Shown in pieces: positions 7,927-16,689 of a stretch of DNA of 64,000 bases. The translations under genes and the position numbers were made by a program. The stretch comes from JANYCG01 sp031386665 (lineage in GTDB: Bacteria > Pseudomonadota > Gammaproteobacteria > Burkholderiales > Burkholderiaceae_C), in contig JANNCN010000047.1 in assembly GCA_031386665.1 (NCBI GenBank), forward strand, positions 1-64,000, in the 5' to 3' direction. The notes beneath the pieces were generated by a model. The model did no database searches. It was not told the DNA's origin and saw only the letters and a list, made by a program, of their open reading frames with translations. The first letter of the stretch is position 1, and every line of letters begins with the position of its first letter.

Positions 7927-9069
7927 TCAAACCGCCCCCAGGCTTGGAACATGCGCCACCATCGCCGCCGTACTTTGCCCAGATCGCAACGCAGCGGTAA
8001 ACGCCAGCATGCGGTCGATCGGCAGCTTGGCGCGCAGGGCCAAGGCCGGGTTGACGTGGACTTCGTTGGTACCGGTTTCCAGCACGTGGGCCAGGCCGGC
8101 CAGGCTGTTCATGGCCATCCAGGGGCAATGGGCGCAGCTTTTGCACGTGGCGCTGTTGCCAGCGGTTGGCGCTTCCAAAAAGGTTTTGCCGGGGTTTTGC
8201 TGGCGCAGTTTGTGCAGCATGCCGTTGTCGGTGGCGACGATGAAAGTCGTGGCGGGCAGCAGCTTCGCCGCCTTCAAAATGCCAGAAGTCGAGCCAATGG
8301 CATCGGCCAGCGCCAAAACGGCTTGGGGTGATTCGGGGTGGGCCAGCACTTTGGCGCCGGGGTGGTCTTGCTTCATGGCTTCAAGTTCAAACGCCTTGAA
8401 TTCGTCGTGCACGATGCAACTGCCTTGCCAGCACAGCATGTCGGCCCCGGTTTCGCGCTGAATGTAGCCGCCCAGGTGCTTGTCGGGTGCCCACAAGATT
8501 TTGTGCCCTTGGGCTTTGAGGGCGCTGACGATGTCCAAGGCGCAGCTTGACGTGACCACCCAATCGGCGCGGGCTTTGACGGCGGCGCTGGTGTTGGCGT
8601 AAACCACCACCGTACGGTCAGGGTGGGCATCGCAAAATGCGCTGAATTCGTTGATCGGGCAGCCCAAATCCAGCGAGCAAGTGGCGTCAAGTTCGGGCAT
8701 CAAGACCCGCTTGTTGGGCGACAAGATTTTGGACGTTTCGCCCATGAAGCGCACACCCGACACCAGCAGCGTTTGGGCGGCGTGGTCGCGTCCAAAACGC
8801 GCCATCTCCAGCGAATCGCTGACCATACCGCCTGTTTCTTCAGCCAAATCCTGCAAATCGGGGTGCACGTAAAAGTGCGACACCATCACGGCGTTGTTGG
8901 CTTTGAGCAAATGGCGGATTTTGTCTTTCAGCATCGCGCGCTCTGACGGCGATGGCTCTACCGGCACCCGCGCCCAACCCACGCGGGTGGCGCACGCGGG
9001 CTGCTCGTATTCGACTTCAATCACAGAATTAAAGGGAGCATTAAAGGGAGCAGCAAAAGGAGCAGACAT
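7927..9069 (-). CDS. nadA: Quinolinate synthase A (NadA)
   Basis: NadA condenses iminoaspartate with dihydroxyacetone phosphate to quinolinate using a [4Fe-4S] cluster. The 380-residue protein has the three conserved cysteine regions: CSLDLGCP, a mid-protein SSCALDI, and near the C-terminus CKSCAHCPWMAMN. VSHFYVHPDLQ near residue 60 and MGETSKILSP near residue 108 are also family blocks. ATG 9069 lies 3 nt after the nadC stop, indicating an operon nadC-nadA. The N-terminus contains a small repeated APFN peptide from a 12-nt tandem repeat. Together with nadC and nadB it makes the de novo NAD pathway from aspartate. Confidence 0.96.
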   Translation of the reverse strand: MSAPFAAPFNAPFNSVIEVEYEQPACATRVGWARVPVEPSPSERAMLKDKIRHLLKANNAVMVSHFYVHPDLQDLAEETGGMVSDSLEMARFGRDHAAQTLLVSGVRFMGETSKILSPNKRVLMPELDATCSLDLGCPINEFSAFCDAHPDRTVVVYANTSAAVKARADWVVTSSCALDIVSALKAQGHKILWAPDKHLGGYIQRETGADMLCWQGSCIVHDEFKAFELEAMKQDHPGAKVLAHPESPQAVLALADAIGSTSGILKAAKLLPATTFIVATDNGMLHKLRQQNPGKTFLEAPTAGNSATCKSCAHCPWMAMNSLAGLAHVLETGTNEVHVNPALALRAKLPIDRMLAFTAALRSGQSTAAMVAHVPSLGAV

Positions 9070-9072
9070 GGC

Positions 9073-9969
9073 TTAAAAACCCTCAAATCGCATGGAAAAA
9101 TCAATCGCTTTGACGTCTTTGGTCAGCGCGCCGATAGAGATTCGGTCCACGCCTGCTTGCGCCAAGGCCTGCAAGCGGTCGTTGGTGATGCCGCCTGACA
9201 CTTCCAGAATCGCGGGCGGCACGCCCTTGGCGGCGCTAAAAGCCCGGTTGATTTGTACCGCCTGCGTGACCGCCGCCAAATCCATATTGTCCAGCAGCAC
9301 CATCTTGGCACCATGCTTCAGGGCTTCTTGCAGTTGGGCCAGGGTTTCGACCTCGACCTCGATGAACTTGGCTTTGGCCGCCAAATGGCCCAAATGGGCC
9401 GCATGGGCCAGCACCGGGCCAATGCCACCGGCTGCGGCAATGTGGTTTTCTTTGATCAGCACGGCGTCAAACAGGCCAATGCGGTGGTTCACGCCGCCGC
9501 CCGTGCGCACCGCGTACTTTTGAGCCAAGCGCAGTCCGGGCAGGGTTTTTCGGGTGTCCACAATATGCGTTGAAGTGCCGTGCACAGCGGCGACATAGTG
9601 CGCGGTTTTGGTGGCCACAGCGCTCAATAGCTGCAAAAAGTTCAACACCGTGCGTTCGGCGCTGAGCAAGGCGCGCGCGCGGCCTTCAATGTCAAGCACC
9701 ACCTGGTCGGGGGCACAGTGGCCACCTTCGGGCACGTGCCAGGTCAGGCGGGCAGTGGGGTCGAGTGCGTGCACGGCGGCTTCGGCCCAGGGTGTGCCGC
9801 AGAGAACAGCGGCTTCTCGCGCCAAAACGCGGGCTCGGGCAGGGCGGTCAATGGCGATCAAACCCGCCGTCAAGTCACCAGCGCCCAAGTCTTCGGCCAA
9901 GGCACGGGCCACGTCGGCCATGGCCAGCGCATGAATGGCAGCGGGCGAAAAGTCAAATTCTGGGGTCAT
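9073..9969 (-). CDS. nadC: Nicotinate-nucleotide pyrophosphorylase (quinolinate phosphoribosyltransferase, NadC)
   Basis: NadC converts quinolinate and PRPP to nicotinate mononucleotide and CO2. From ATG 9969 it has 298 residues, the usual length. Family blocks include AEDLGAGDLTAGL near residue 25, TRKTLPGLRLAQKYAVRTGG in the middle (PRPP/quinolinate-binding arginines and lysines), and the C-terminal EVSGGITNDRL and GVDRISIGALT. A longer frame to 10044 would extend across the nadB start region and is rejected. The gene is divergent from nadB across 65 bp, so both arms of the pathway share a promoter region. Confidence 0.96.
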   Translation of the reverse strand: MTPEFDFSPAAIHALAMADVARALAEDLGAGDLTAGLIAIDRPARARVLAREAAVLCGTPWAEAAVHALDPTARLTWHVPEGGHCAPDQVVLDIEGRARALLSAERTVLNFLQLLSAVATKTAHYVAAVHGTSTHIVDTRKTLPGLRLAQKYAVRTGGGVNHRIGLFDAVLIKENHIAAAGGIGPVLAHAAHLGHLAAKAKFIEVEVETLAQLQEALKHGAKMVLLDNMDLAAVTQAVQINRAFSAAKGVPPAILEVSGGITNDRLQALAQAGVDRISIGALTKDVKAIDFSMRFEGF

Positions 9970-10034
9970 GGCAGTGGGGCTGGGTTCAAACCAACATGTG
10001 GGTACACTGCGCAATTTTGTCACAGCACGGACAC
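9970..10034. promoter_or_regulatory. Divergent nadC/nadB promoter region
   Basis: The 65-bp gap separates the nadC start (minus) from the nadB start (plus) and must hold promoters for both or lie next to them. No clear palindromic operator is visible, so a dedicated NAD repressor site cannot be claimed. Confidence 0.4.
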
Positions 10035-11705
10035 ATGAACACATCCTCCAACGCTTCTGAAGCAGCGACTCACCAAGCGGCAGACAAAGCAGCTGGCCAA
10101 AGGGCGCACCTAGCCTCAGGTCGGTATTTTGACTTGATCGTGGTGGGCAGTGGTCTGGCAGGCCTCACCGCCGCGCTGCTGGCCCCGCCAGACGCCCAAG
10201 TTGCCGTCCTGACCAAACGCCAGTTGAGCGACGGGGCCAGTGGCTGGGCGCAAGGGGGCATAGCGGCAGTACTGGCCGCAGGCGACACCTTTGAAGAGCA
10301 TATTCAGGACACCCTGGTCGCAGGTGCTGGCCTGTGCGACCCAGCGGCCACCCGGTTTGTGGTGGAAAACGCGCCCGCCGCCATTGCCTGGCTGCGCGAA
10401 TTGGGCGTTGCGTTCACGCTGGAAGAAGGCTCCAAAGACCAGTTGCACTTGACGCGCGAGGGCGGGCACAGCCAGCGGCGCATCGTGCACATGACCGATG
10501 CCACCGGGGCGGCCGTGCAGCGCACTTTGATCGAGCAAGTGCGCAAACGGCCCAATATTGAGGTGCTGGAACACCACATGCTGGTCGATTTGATCACCAC
10601 GCGAAAACTCAAGCCCCAAAGTCTTGAACCCAACCGCTGCGTGGGCTTGTACGCGCTGGACGAGGCCTTGGGTGAGGTGGTGACCCTGGGCGCGGCGAAT
10701 GTGGTTTTGGCGACGGGCGGCGCTGGCAAAGTCTATTTGTACACCACCAACCCTGACACCGCCACGGGCGACGGCATTGCCGCCGCTTGGCGTGCCGGGA
10801 GTGCCGTGAGTAACCTCGAATTCATTCAATTTCACCCGACCTGCCTGTTCCATCCGCACGCCAAGTCGTTTTTGATTTCAGAAGCCGTGCGCGGTGAAGG
10901 CGGGCGCCTGGTGTTGCCCGACGGCACCCGCTTTATGGTCCATCACGATGAGCGGCTGGAACTGGCCCCGCGCGACGTGGTGGCGCGGGCGATTGATTTC
11001 GAGATGAAAAAAGGCGGGCTTGACTGCGTGTATCTGGACATCAGCCACCAACCCCCTGAGTTTTTGCAAACTCATTTTCCGACGATTTTGGCGCGTTGCC
11101 TGGAGTTTGGCATTGACATCACCCGGCAACCGATTCCCGTGGTGCCCGCAGCGCACTACACCTGCGGAGGTGTGTTGACTGACTTGCAAGGGCGCACCGA
11201 CATCGCCGGGCTGTACGCCGTGGGCGAAACCGCTTGCACCGGGCTGCATGGGGCCAATCGGCTGGCCAGCAATTCGCTGCTCGAATGCATGGTGTTTGCC
11301 CGCGCCGCCGTGCAAGCCATGGGCCAAAGCGCCACACCGGCACCCGTGGCCTTGCCCGCCTGGGACGCCAGCCGCGTGACTGATGCCGATGAATGTGTCG
11401 TCATTTCGCACAATTGGGACGAGTTGCGCCGCTTCATGTGGAGCTACGTCGGCATTGTGCGAACCAACAAACGGCTGGAGCGCGCGGCCCACCGCATCGC
11501 CTTGCTGCAGGCTGAAATCGACGAGTTTTACCGACACTTTGCCGTGAGCCCAGACCTTCTCGAACTGCGCAATCTGGTGCAAGTGGCTGAATTGATTGTG
11601 AAAAGTGCCCAAAGCCGCCATGAAAGCCGTGGACTGCACTTCAGCCGCGATTACCCTGAGTTGGGGGCTGTTGCGCTGCCAACGGTGCTGCGGCCGCAGA
11701 CTTGA
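10035..11705 (+). CDS. nadB: L-aspartate oxidase (NadB)
   Basis: NadB is the FAD enzyme that oxidises L-aspartate to iminoaspartate for NadA. From ATG 10035 it has 556 residues. The FAD-binding VVGSGLAGLTAA lies near residues 36-47, SDGASGWAQGGIAAVL follows (substrate loop), then HLTREGGHSQRRI, and later EFIQFHPTCLF and GLHGANRLASNSLLE, all typical of the succinate dehydrogenase/NadB flavoprotein family. The first 28 residues are variable. A longer frame from 9765 would run through the nadC gene and is rejected. It is transcribed away from nadC-nadA. Confidence 0.96.
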   Translation: MNTSSNASEAATHQAADKAAGQRAHLASGRYFDLIVVGSGLAGLTAALLAPPDAQVAVLTKRQLSDGASGWAQGGIAAVLAAGDTFEEHIQDTLVAGAGLCDPAATRFVVENAPAAIAWLRELGVAFTLEEGSKDQLHLTREGGHSQRRIVHMTDATGAAVQRTLIEQVRKRPNIEVLEHHMLVDLITTRKLKPQSLEPNRCVGLYALDEALGEVVTLGAANVVLATGGAGKVYLYTTNPDTATGDGIAAAWRAGSAVSNLEFIQFHPTCLFHPHAKSFLISEAVRGEGGRLVLPDGTRFMVHHDERLELAPRDVVARAIDFEMKKGGLDCVYLDISHQPPEFLQTHFPTILARCLEFGIDITRQPIPVVPAAHYTCGGVLTDLQGRTDIAGLYAVGETACTGLHGANRLASNSLLECMVFARAAVQAMGQSATPAPVALPAWDASRVTDADECVVISHNWDELRRFMWSYVGIVRTNKRLERAAHRIALLQAEIDEFYRHFAVSPDLLELRNLVQVAELIVKSAQSRHESRGLHFSRDYPELGAVALPTVLRPQT

Positions 11706-11716
11706 TTGGCTTGAAA

Positions 11717-11829
11717 TGCTATAATTAGGGTAGCAAACTATTGAATATATTAGAGAGCTAGAGGGCTATTGTGTTGTGAATTGATCACTTAGAGGTCAAA
11801 AATACCGTTTTTACCACAAATGTGGTAAA
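11717..11829 (-). repeat. Composite repeat copy 3 (CTCTAG core plus TTACCACA hairpin)
   Basis: Read on the minus strand, the palindrome TTTACCACA-AA-TGTGGTAAA (11829-11810) is followed by CCCTCTAGCTCTC (11766-11754) and TTCAATAGTTTGCTA. The core ends in GCTA...TAGC with a TATAAT inside it (11720-11725 on the plus strand). It sits between the convergent nadB and oxygenase genes and occupies most of the 167-bp gap. Confidence 0.82.
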
Positions 11830-11872
11830 TTTGGAATTTTTTGAGCTTTAAGTGAGAATTCGACAACCCGAA

Positions 11873-12754
11873 TCAGCCCGTTTTGCGCACCCCGCGCAGC
11901 TCCTGCATGCGCTCATCAAAGTAGCTTTGAACGGTGTAGCGGTCTGACAGCACCACGTCGCGGTTGGGGTGCAAAAATAGCGGCATGGAGATGCGCGATT
12001 TTTTGGCAGCAGCGCCGGTGGGGTTCAAAACCCGGTGCACGGTGGACGGAAAATAGTGACCCGAAGCCTCTTGCAGCATGTCGCCAATGTTGACGATCAA
12101 GAGGCCAAAGTCACAGGGCACATCACACCAGGCACCATCTTTGCCTAGAACTTGTAGGCCTGGCTCAGTGGCCGCCGGCAAGAGCGTCAGCAGATTGATG
12201 TCGCCATGGGCCGCTGCGCGCACGGCGCCGGGCGTCTCGGTGCCTTGCAGGGGCGGGTAATGAAGCACGCGCAGCAGGGTTTGCTGGCAACCTTGAATCA
12301 TTGTCGGCAATGGCATGGAATAGCGGGCGCGCACCTCGGGCGGGGAGTTGTCCTCCACCCATTGCAGCAATTGGGCGGCCAGCGCACTGCCTGCGGCGTA
12401 GTAGCGGCGGGCCGCGTCACTGACTTCAGCAGGGTAACGGCCCCACGGAAAGATATGAAAAAACTCTTTCAGGTCGCGCTGAGCATGATTTTTGGCAGTT
12501 TCCGAGACGCTGGGAGAAAAATAGCCGTCCAGCTTGACTGGATCTTGCGGGTAGGCATTTTTTGCTTCTGAAGCAAAAAACCCCAACCATTCGCTGTAGA
12601 TGCCTTCAACCAGGTTTTGGTCGAGCGGGTGATTGCTCAGCACGCCAAAACCTGTTTCATGCAGACTTTTGCAAAAGTCTTGGGCCGCGTTGGGGTGCTG
12701 GTAGTCAACGATGGGAAGATGGGTTGCGGGCAAAGGCTTGGCGGGAGTTTGCAT
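11873..12754 (-). CDS. Isopenicillin N synthase-like 2-oxoglutarate/Fe(II) oxygenase
   Basis: The 293-residue protein resembles the 2OG-Fe(II) oxygenases with the non-heme dioxygenase N-terminal domain. The iron-binding HxD...H triad is visible as AAHGDINLLTLL (His/Asp near 187-189) and STVHRVLNP (His near 245). The 2OG-binding RxS is visible as KSRISMPLF near residue 258. The substrate cannot be told from sequence. It is third in a minus-strand run after ribokinase and nucleoside hydrolase (gap 56 bp), which suggests an oxidative step in nucleoside or pyrimidine breakdown, but this is inference. ATG 12754 gives the expected short N-terminal tail before LPIVDYQH. Confidence 0.85.
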   Translation of the reverse strand: MQTPAKPLPATHLPIVDYQHPNAAQDFCKSLHETGFGVLSNHPLDQNLVEGIYSEWLGFFASEAKNAYPQDPVKLDGYFSPSVSETAKNHAQRDLKEFFHIFPWGRYPAEVSDAARRYYAAGSALAAQLLQWVEDNSPPEVRARYSMPLPTMIQGCQQTLLRVLHYPPLQGTETPGAVRAAAHGDINLLTLLPAATEPGLQVLGKDGAWCDVPCDFGLLIVNIGDMLQEASGHYFPSTVHRVLNPTGAAAKKSRISMPLFLHPNRDVVLSDRYTVQSYFDERMQELRGVRKTG

Positions 12755-12810
12755 GGCGAGTCCTGCAGTCAGACGGTTACAGGGTGGGAATGATCACGGC
12801 GCTAGGATCG

Positions 12811-13794
12811 TTAAGGTTTGAGCCAGGCGCCCATCAGCACGTCTTCAAACACCTGGTTGCACGCGGGCGCGTTGACTTGCATGCAAACCTGGCTTGGCGG
12901 AACTGTTTTGCCCCAGCCGGTTTGCGGGTACTCTATGAATGATTTGCGGTCCAGCATGGTTTGGCCTTGGGCAATACCTTCGGTTGCCACGCGCACGCCA
13001 CCCGTGACCAGGGTGAAAAGTTCAGGGTTGGTTAAAAACACAAAAGCTAGCAAATCATGCCCGAAGCAGCCATGAATTTTGGCTACGTGGGGGTACAAAT
13101 CGCTGTAAAAATTAGCATAAAAACCCACTGCATGTAACAAGGTGTCAGTGGCAATGTGCTTTTGGTGCGCCGCTATTTTTTTGAACAGCGTCACTGGCAT
13201 GATGACCTGGTGGGTCACATCCAGCCCGACCATGGTCAGCTTCCAGCCAGCGGTGAAAACCTGGTCGGCCGCGTGGGGATCGCCCCAAATGTTGGCTTCG
13301 GCCACAGGCGACACGTTGCCGGGTTCTGTGATGGTGCCACCCATCAAAATGACTCCCCGCACGAGTTGCGGCAGGCTGGGCTCCAGCTTCAAGGCCATGG
13401 CCAGGTTGCCCAAGGGGCCGACCGCCACCAACGTGATTTCACCCGGGTGGGCGCGCGCCATGTCCACAATGAATTGCGCGCTGGACCTCGGATCCAGGGT
13501 GTTGGTGGTCGCAGCGCGGCTGGCCAAATTGCCCAGCCCGTCAGCGCCATGAATGTGTGCGGGCGGCGTTTCGCCAGGTTTGACCCAGGGTTTTTTAACG
13601 CCCCGCGTCACGGGTATCGACTGGCCTGCAATGGCCGTCAGGTAAAGCGCGTTCACTGCCGCTTGCTCGACTGTCACGTTGCCGTAAGTGGTAGTGACGC
13701 CCACCACGTCAATGGCCGGGTGGGCCAACGCGTAGTAAAGCGCCATGGCGTCGTCAACGCCGGGGTCTGTGTCGTAAATGACTTTGGATTTCAT
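12811..13794 (-). CDS. Inosine/uridine-preferring nucleoside hydrolase
   Basis: The protein cleaves N-ribosides to free base and ribose. Its N-terminus KVIYDTDPGVDDAMAL contains the calcium-binding DxDPGxDD motif of the IunH/Rih family. HGADGLGN near residue 85 and VAVGPLGNLA near residue 119 are further family blocks. From ATG 13794 it has 327 residues; an upstream ATG at 13818 would add 8 residues that do not look conserved. Substrate preference (purine or pyrimidine) is not readable from the sequence. It follows rbsK, which can phosphorylate the ribose it releases. A 24-bp palindrome overlaps the upstream rbsK stop codon. Confidence 0.93.
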   Translation of the reverse strand: MKSKVIYDTDPGVDDAMALYYALAHPAIDVVGVTTTYGNVTVEQAAVNALYLTAIAGQSIPVTRGVKKPWVKPGETPPAHIHGADGLGNLASRAATTNTLDPRSSAQFIVDMARAHPGEITLVAVGPLGNLAMALKLEPSLPQLVRGVILMGGTITEPGNVSPVAEANIWGDPHAADQVFTAGWKLTMVGLDVTHQVIMPVTLFKKIAAHQKHIATDTLLHAVGFYANFYSDLYPHVAKIHGCFGHDLLAFVFLTNPELFTLVTGGVRVATEGIAQGQTMLDRKSFIEYPQTGWGKTVPPSQVCMQVNAPACNQVFEDVLMGAWLKP

Positions 13795-13838
13795 GGAATG
13801 GGCGGAAACTGGGTTCAATGGAAGGGTTCGAGTATTGA

Positions 13839-13862
13839 CGCAACTGTCAATTGACAGTTGCG
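13839..13862. promoter_or_regulatory. Perfect 24-bp palindrome over the rbsK stop codon
   Basis: The two 12-nt halves (left half CGCAACTGTCAA, 13839-13850) are exact reverse complements. The palindrome covers the last codons and stop of rbsK and lies 45 bp before the nucleoside hydrolase start. It could be an operator for an internal promoter or a processing hairpin in the rbsK-hydrolase mRNA. No T-tract follows, so it is not a typical terminator. Confidence 0.5.
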
Positions 13863-14734
13863 GTATTCAAAAATTCTACTAGCTCGGCGTGGGTCGGAAT
13901 ACTGGTTTGCGCGCCCGCCTGGGTGCAGGCAAGTGCCCCGGCGGCACAGGCAGCAGCCAGCGCGCTCGGCACCGAGTCGCCGCGGCTCAATGCGGCTACA
14001 AAAACGCCGCAAAAGGTGTCGCCGGCGGCGGTTGTGTCAACCGGTTTGATTGCAAAACCAGCTTGGGCAATTAATTTGCCGTCAACTCGCGCCAAAGCTC
14101 CTTTGGCACCCAAGGTGACCACCACGCATGGCACTTGAAGCTTTTCAAGGCAGTCGGTCACGCTGCCTGGGTGGTCAGCGACCACGGCCAACTCGCCCTC
14201 ATTGACTATCAACAGGTCAACCAGCGCCAGCAGTTCAGGCGGCAATTTTTCTGCGGGGGCTGCATTCAATGCGACTTTGACGCCCTGGGCTCGGGCCGCC
14301 TTGGCATAGGCCAGCACGGTGGGCAAGGGGGTTTCAAGCTGCATCAGCAGGTGGCTAAAGCCGCGCAGGTCAGGCAGATCGCCTGGCAGCAAAGCCCCGT
14401 TGGCGCCGGGTGCCACTGTGATGGCGTTTTCAGCGTCGTCGCTGACACAAATAAAGGCTATTCCGGTGGCTAAGTCTGGAGCGCGCTTGATGTGCAGCGT
14501 GACATCGGCATCGCGCAACGATTTTTCCAGCGGCAGCGCAAAGTCATCGTTGCCCAGCGCCAGCAGCATGTGCGTGGGCACCGCACTCGCGCGGGCGCAG
14601 GCAATCGCCTGGTTGGCACCTTTGCCACCCGGAAAGGTTTTGAAGTCAAATCCCAGCACTGTTTCGCCCGGGCTCGGGATGTGCTTGGCGCGCACTACAA
14701 AATCAAGGTTGGCAGACCCGGCCACAAGTATCAT
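13847..14734 (-). CDS. rbsK: Ribokinase (PfkB family)
   Basis: The 295-residue protein opens with ILVAGSANLDFVVR and FPGGKGANQAIACAR, the substrate-binding glycine motif of ribokinases. It ends with the PfkB signature DTTAAGDTFCGVF near residue 246, whose Asp is the catalytic base. The predicted role is phosphorylation of ribose at O5, feeding the pentose phosphate pathway. Next to a nucleoside hydrolase this gives a complete ribonucleoside-to-ribose-5-phosphate route. Its start lies only 23 bp from the divergent kinase gene psuK. Confidence 0.92.
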   Translation of the reverse strand: MILVAGSANLDFVVRAKHIPSPGETVLGFDFKTFPGGKGANQAIACARASAVPTHMLLALGNDDFALPLEKSLRDADVTLHIKRAPDLATGIAFICVSDDAENAITVAPGANGALLPGDLPDLRGFSHLLMQLETPLPTVLAYAKAARAQGVKVALNAAPAEKLPPELLALVDLLIVNEGELAVVADHPGSVTDCLEKLQVPCVVVTLGAKGALARVDGKLIAQAGFAIKPVDTTAAGDTFCGVFVAALSRGDSVPSALAAACAAGALACTQAGAQTSIPTHAELVEFLNTATVN

Positions 14735-14757
14735 CAGTTCATCTCTTCAATTGGTAT

Positions 14758-15735
14758 TTGTTGATTGTGCCTTCACATCGAATCAATCCGCTGAAAGTCA
14801 CCGTGATCGGCGGCTGCAACATGGACATCACAGCCCAAACCGGGACGTCTTGGGTCTGGGGCGATTCCAATCCGGGGGCAATTCGCATTGCGCCGGGCGG
14901 AGTTGCCCGCAACATTGCCGAAAATTTGGCCCGTTTGGGGTTGGACACCCAATTGGTCAGCGCCATTGCCGATGATGCGTTTGGAGCAAGTGTTCGGGAA
15001 CTTACCCGCGCTGCCGGGGTTGCGGTCACGGGGCTCACAGTGTTGCCGCAGCAGCGGACCAGCAGCTATGTTTCGGTGCATGGGCGCGATGGCGACATGG
15101 CGGTTGCCGTCAACGACATGGGAATCTTGGAACAGTTAACGCCGCAGCTTCTGCAAATCCACCAAAGCTTGATCTTTGATTCTGAAGCCCTGGTTTTAGA
15201 CTGCAACTTGTCCGAGGCCAGCCTGGCTTGGTTGCTGCAACACAGCAGCAAAGCGCCTCGGTTTGTGGATGCAGTGTCAGTCACTAAATGCGCCAAGCTG
15301 CGGCCCTGGCTGTCGCGGGTTCACACGCTCAAGCTCAATCAGCTAGAGGCGCAGGCCCTGAGCGGTGTGGCCGTGGACGGCGTTGCAACTGCCAAAACCG
15401 CAGCCGCCCACCTGCGGGCGCTAGGTGTGTTCCAAGTTGTGATCAGCTTGGGGGCATTGGGGGTTGTTTGGAGCGATGAAAGTGGCCCCGCAGGCCATCA
15501 GCCCGTGATGCGACGCACCGATTTGGTGAACACTTCGGGGGCAGGGGACGCCTTGCTGGCGGGCTTGGTTTTTGCTTGTCTGCAAGGAGCACCTTTGAAC
15601 GAAGCGGTCGATTGGGCTATGGCTTGTGCCGAAATTACACTCGAAAGCCGTTCGGCCAACTCGACGGAATTGAGCGCCCTGTCAGTCCGCTCCAGAATGA
15701 TGGCATTCGCTAACCCAGTTTTTCCTAGGGGTTGA
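14758..15735 (+). CDS. psuK: Pseudouridine kinase (PfkB family)
   Basis: The protein begins VTVIGGCNMDITA and carries DSNPGAIRIAPGGVARNIAE, the diagnostic block of PsuK-type kinases, and ends with the PfkB motif NTSGAGDALLAGL near residue 257. PsuK phosphorylates pseudouridine to its 5'-phosphate, the substrate of PsuG encoded 21 bp downstream, and this adjacency supports the assignment. The start is uncertain: the first possible codons are TTG 14758, TTG 14761 and GTG 14767, and no strong Shine-Dalgarno is visible. Other PfkB nucleoside kinases cannot be fully excluded, but the block above and the psuG neighbour argue for PsuK. Confidence 0.88.
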   Translation: MLIVPSHRINPLKVTVIGGCNMDITAQTGTSWVWGDSNPGAIRIAPGGVARNIAENLARLGLDTQLVSAIADDAFGASVRELTRAAGVAVTGLTVLPQQRTSSYVSVHGRDGDMAVAVNDMGILEQLTPQLLQIHQSLIFDSEALVLDCNLSEASLAWLLQHSSKAPRFVDAVSVTKCAKLRPWLSRVHTLKLNQLEAQALSGVAVDGVATAKTAAAHLRALGVFQVVISLGALGVVWSDESGPAGHQPVMRRTDLVNTSGAGDALLAGLVFACLQGAPLNEAVDWAMACAEITLESRSANSTELSALSVRSRMMAFANPVFPRG

Positions 15736-15756
15736 ACCCTGTTCAACGATTTTTCA

Positions 15757-16689
15757 ATGCCTATGCCCACTGATTTTCTCGATATTGCCCCCGAAGTTCA
15801 ACAGGCCTTGGCCCATGGCCAGCCGGTGGTGGCATTGGAATCCACCATTATTTCCCACGGCATGCCGTACCCGCAAAACGTTGCGACGGCCCTGCGGGTC
15901 GAGGCCGAAGTGCGTGCCCACGGTGCCGTGCCTGCCACCATTGCCATAGTGAATGGCCGCCTTAAAGCAGGTTTGGCTGAACAAGACATTGAATTGCTGG
16001 GGCACCAAGCCAAAGAGGTGATCAAGGCCAGCCGTCGCGACCTGCCTTTTGTCCTGGCTTCAAAGAAAACTGGCGCAACCACTGTGGCGGCCACCATGAT
16101 CATTGCGGGCATGGCTGGAATTCGAGTTTTCGCGACGGGCGGCATTGGCGGGGTTCACCGTGGGGCCGATTCAAGTTTCGACATTTCTGCCGATTTGCAA
16201 GAGCTTGCCCATACGCAGGTCGCGGTCGTGTGTGCGGGTGTGAAGTCGATTCTTGATTTGGCGCTGACCTTGGAATACCTGGAAACCCACGGGGTGGCCG
16301 TGATTGGCTACAAAACCAGCGTCTTGCCCGCCTTTTTTACCCGAAGCAGTGCGTTTTCGGTGGACTACCGGCTGGACACTGCAGCGGATATTGCGCGAGT
16401 TTTGAATGTCAAATGGTCGATGGGGCTTGAGGGTGGCATGGTGATAGCCAATCCCATTCCCGAGGCTTATGCGATGCCAGAGAGGCTGATCGACCAAGCC
16501 ATCGCGACCGCCTTGCGAGAAGCAGAGTCTCAACGCATTGGCGGCAAGGAATCAACCCCGTTTTTATTGGCCAGAGTCAGCGAACTGACAGGTGGCGACA
16601 GCTTGGCGGCGAATATTGAACTGGTGCTGAACAATGCTCGGCTTGCCGCAGCCGTCAGCGCAGAGCTTGTCATCCTGAATCGGGGTTGA
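15757..16689 (+). CDS. psuG: Pseudouridine-5'-phosphate glycosidase (PsuG)
   Basis: PsuG reversibly cleaves the C-glycosidic bond of pseudouridine 5'-phosphate to uracil and ribose 5-phosphate. The 310-residue protein is a close match to the family: ALESTIISHGMPYPQN (catalytic Glu), RRDLPFVLASKKTGATTVA, FATGGIGGVHRGA, VVCAGVKSILDL (catalytic Lys) and GKESTPFLLARVSELTGG. It is co-directional with psuK and precedes the BMP/nucleoside ABC transporter. A short stem GTTGAAC-CCT-GTTCAAC (15731-15747) followed by five T spans the psuK stop and may modulate expression of psuG. Confidence 0.97.
   Translation: MPMPTDFLDIAPEVQQALAHGQPVVALESTIISHGMPYPQNVATALRVEAEVRAHGAVPATIAIVNGRLKAGLAEQDIELLGHQAKEVIKASRRDLPFVLASKKTGATTVAATMIIAGMAGIRVFATGGIGGVHRGADSSFDISADLQELAHTQVAVVCAGVKSILDLALTLEYLETHGVAVIGYKTSVLPAFFTRSSAFSVDYRLDTAADIARVLNVKWSMGLEGGMVIANPIPEAYAMPERLIDQAIATALREAESQRIGGKESTPFLLARVSELTGGDSLAANIELVLNNARLAAAVSAELVILNRG

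Noticed and set aside
9030..9066. 12-nt tandem repeat at the nadA 5' end as a regulatory repeat
   Set aside because: It is in frame and encodes a simple APFN peptide repeat; most likely replication slippage.
9765..10034. Upstream in-frame extension of nadB to 9765
   Set aside because: It runs antisense through the 5' part of nadC; the extra residues are Arg-rich and not like NadB, and ATG 10035 gives the normal protein.
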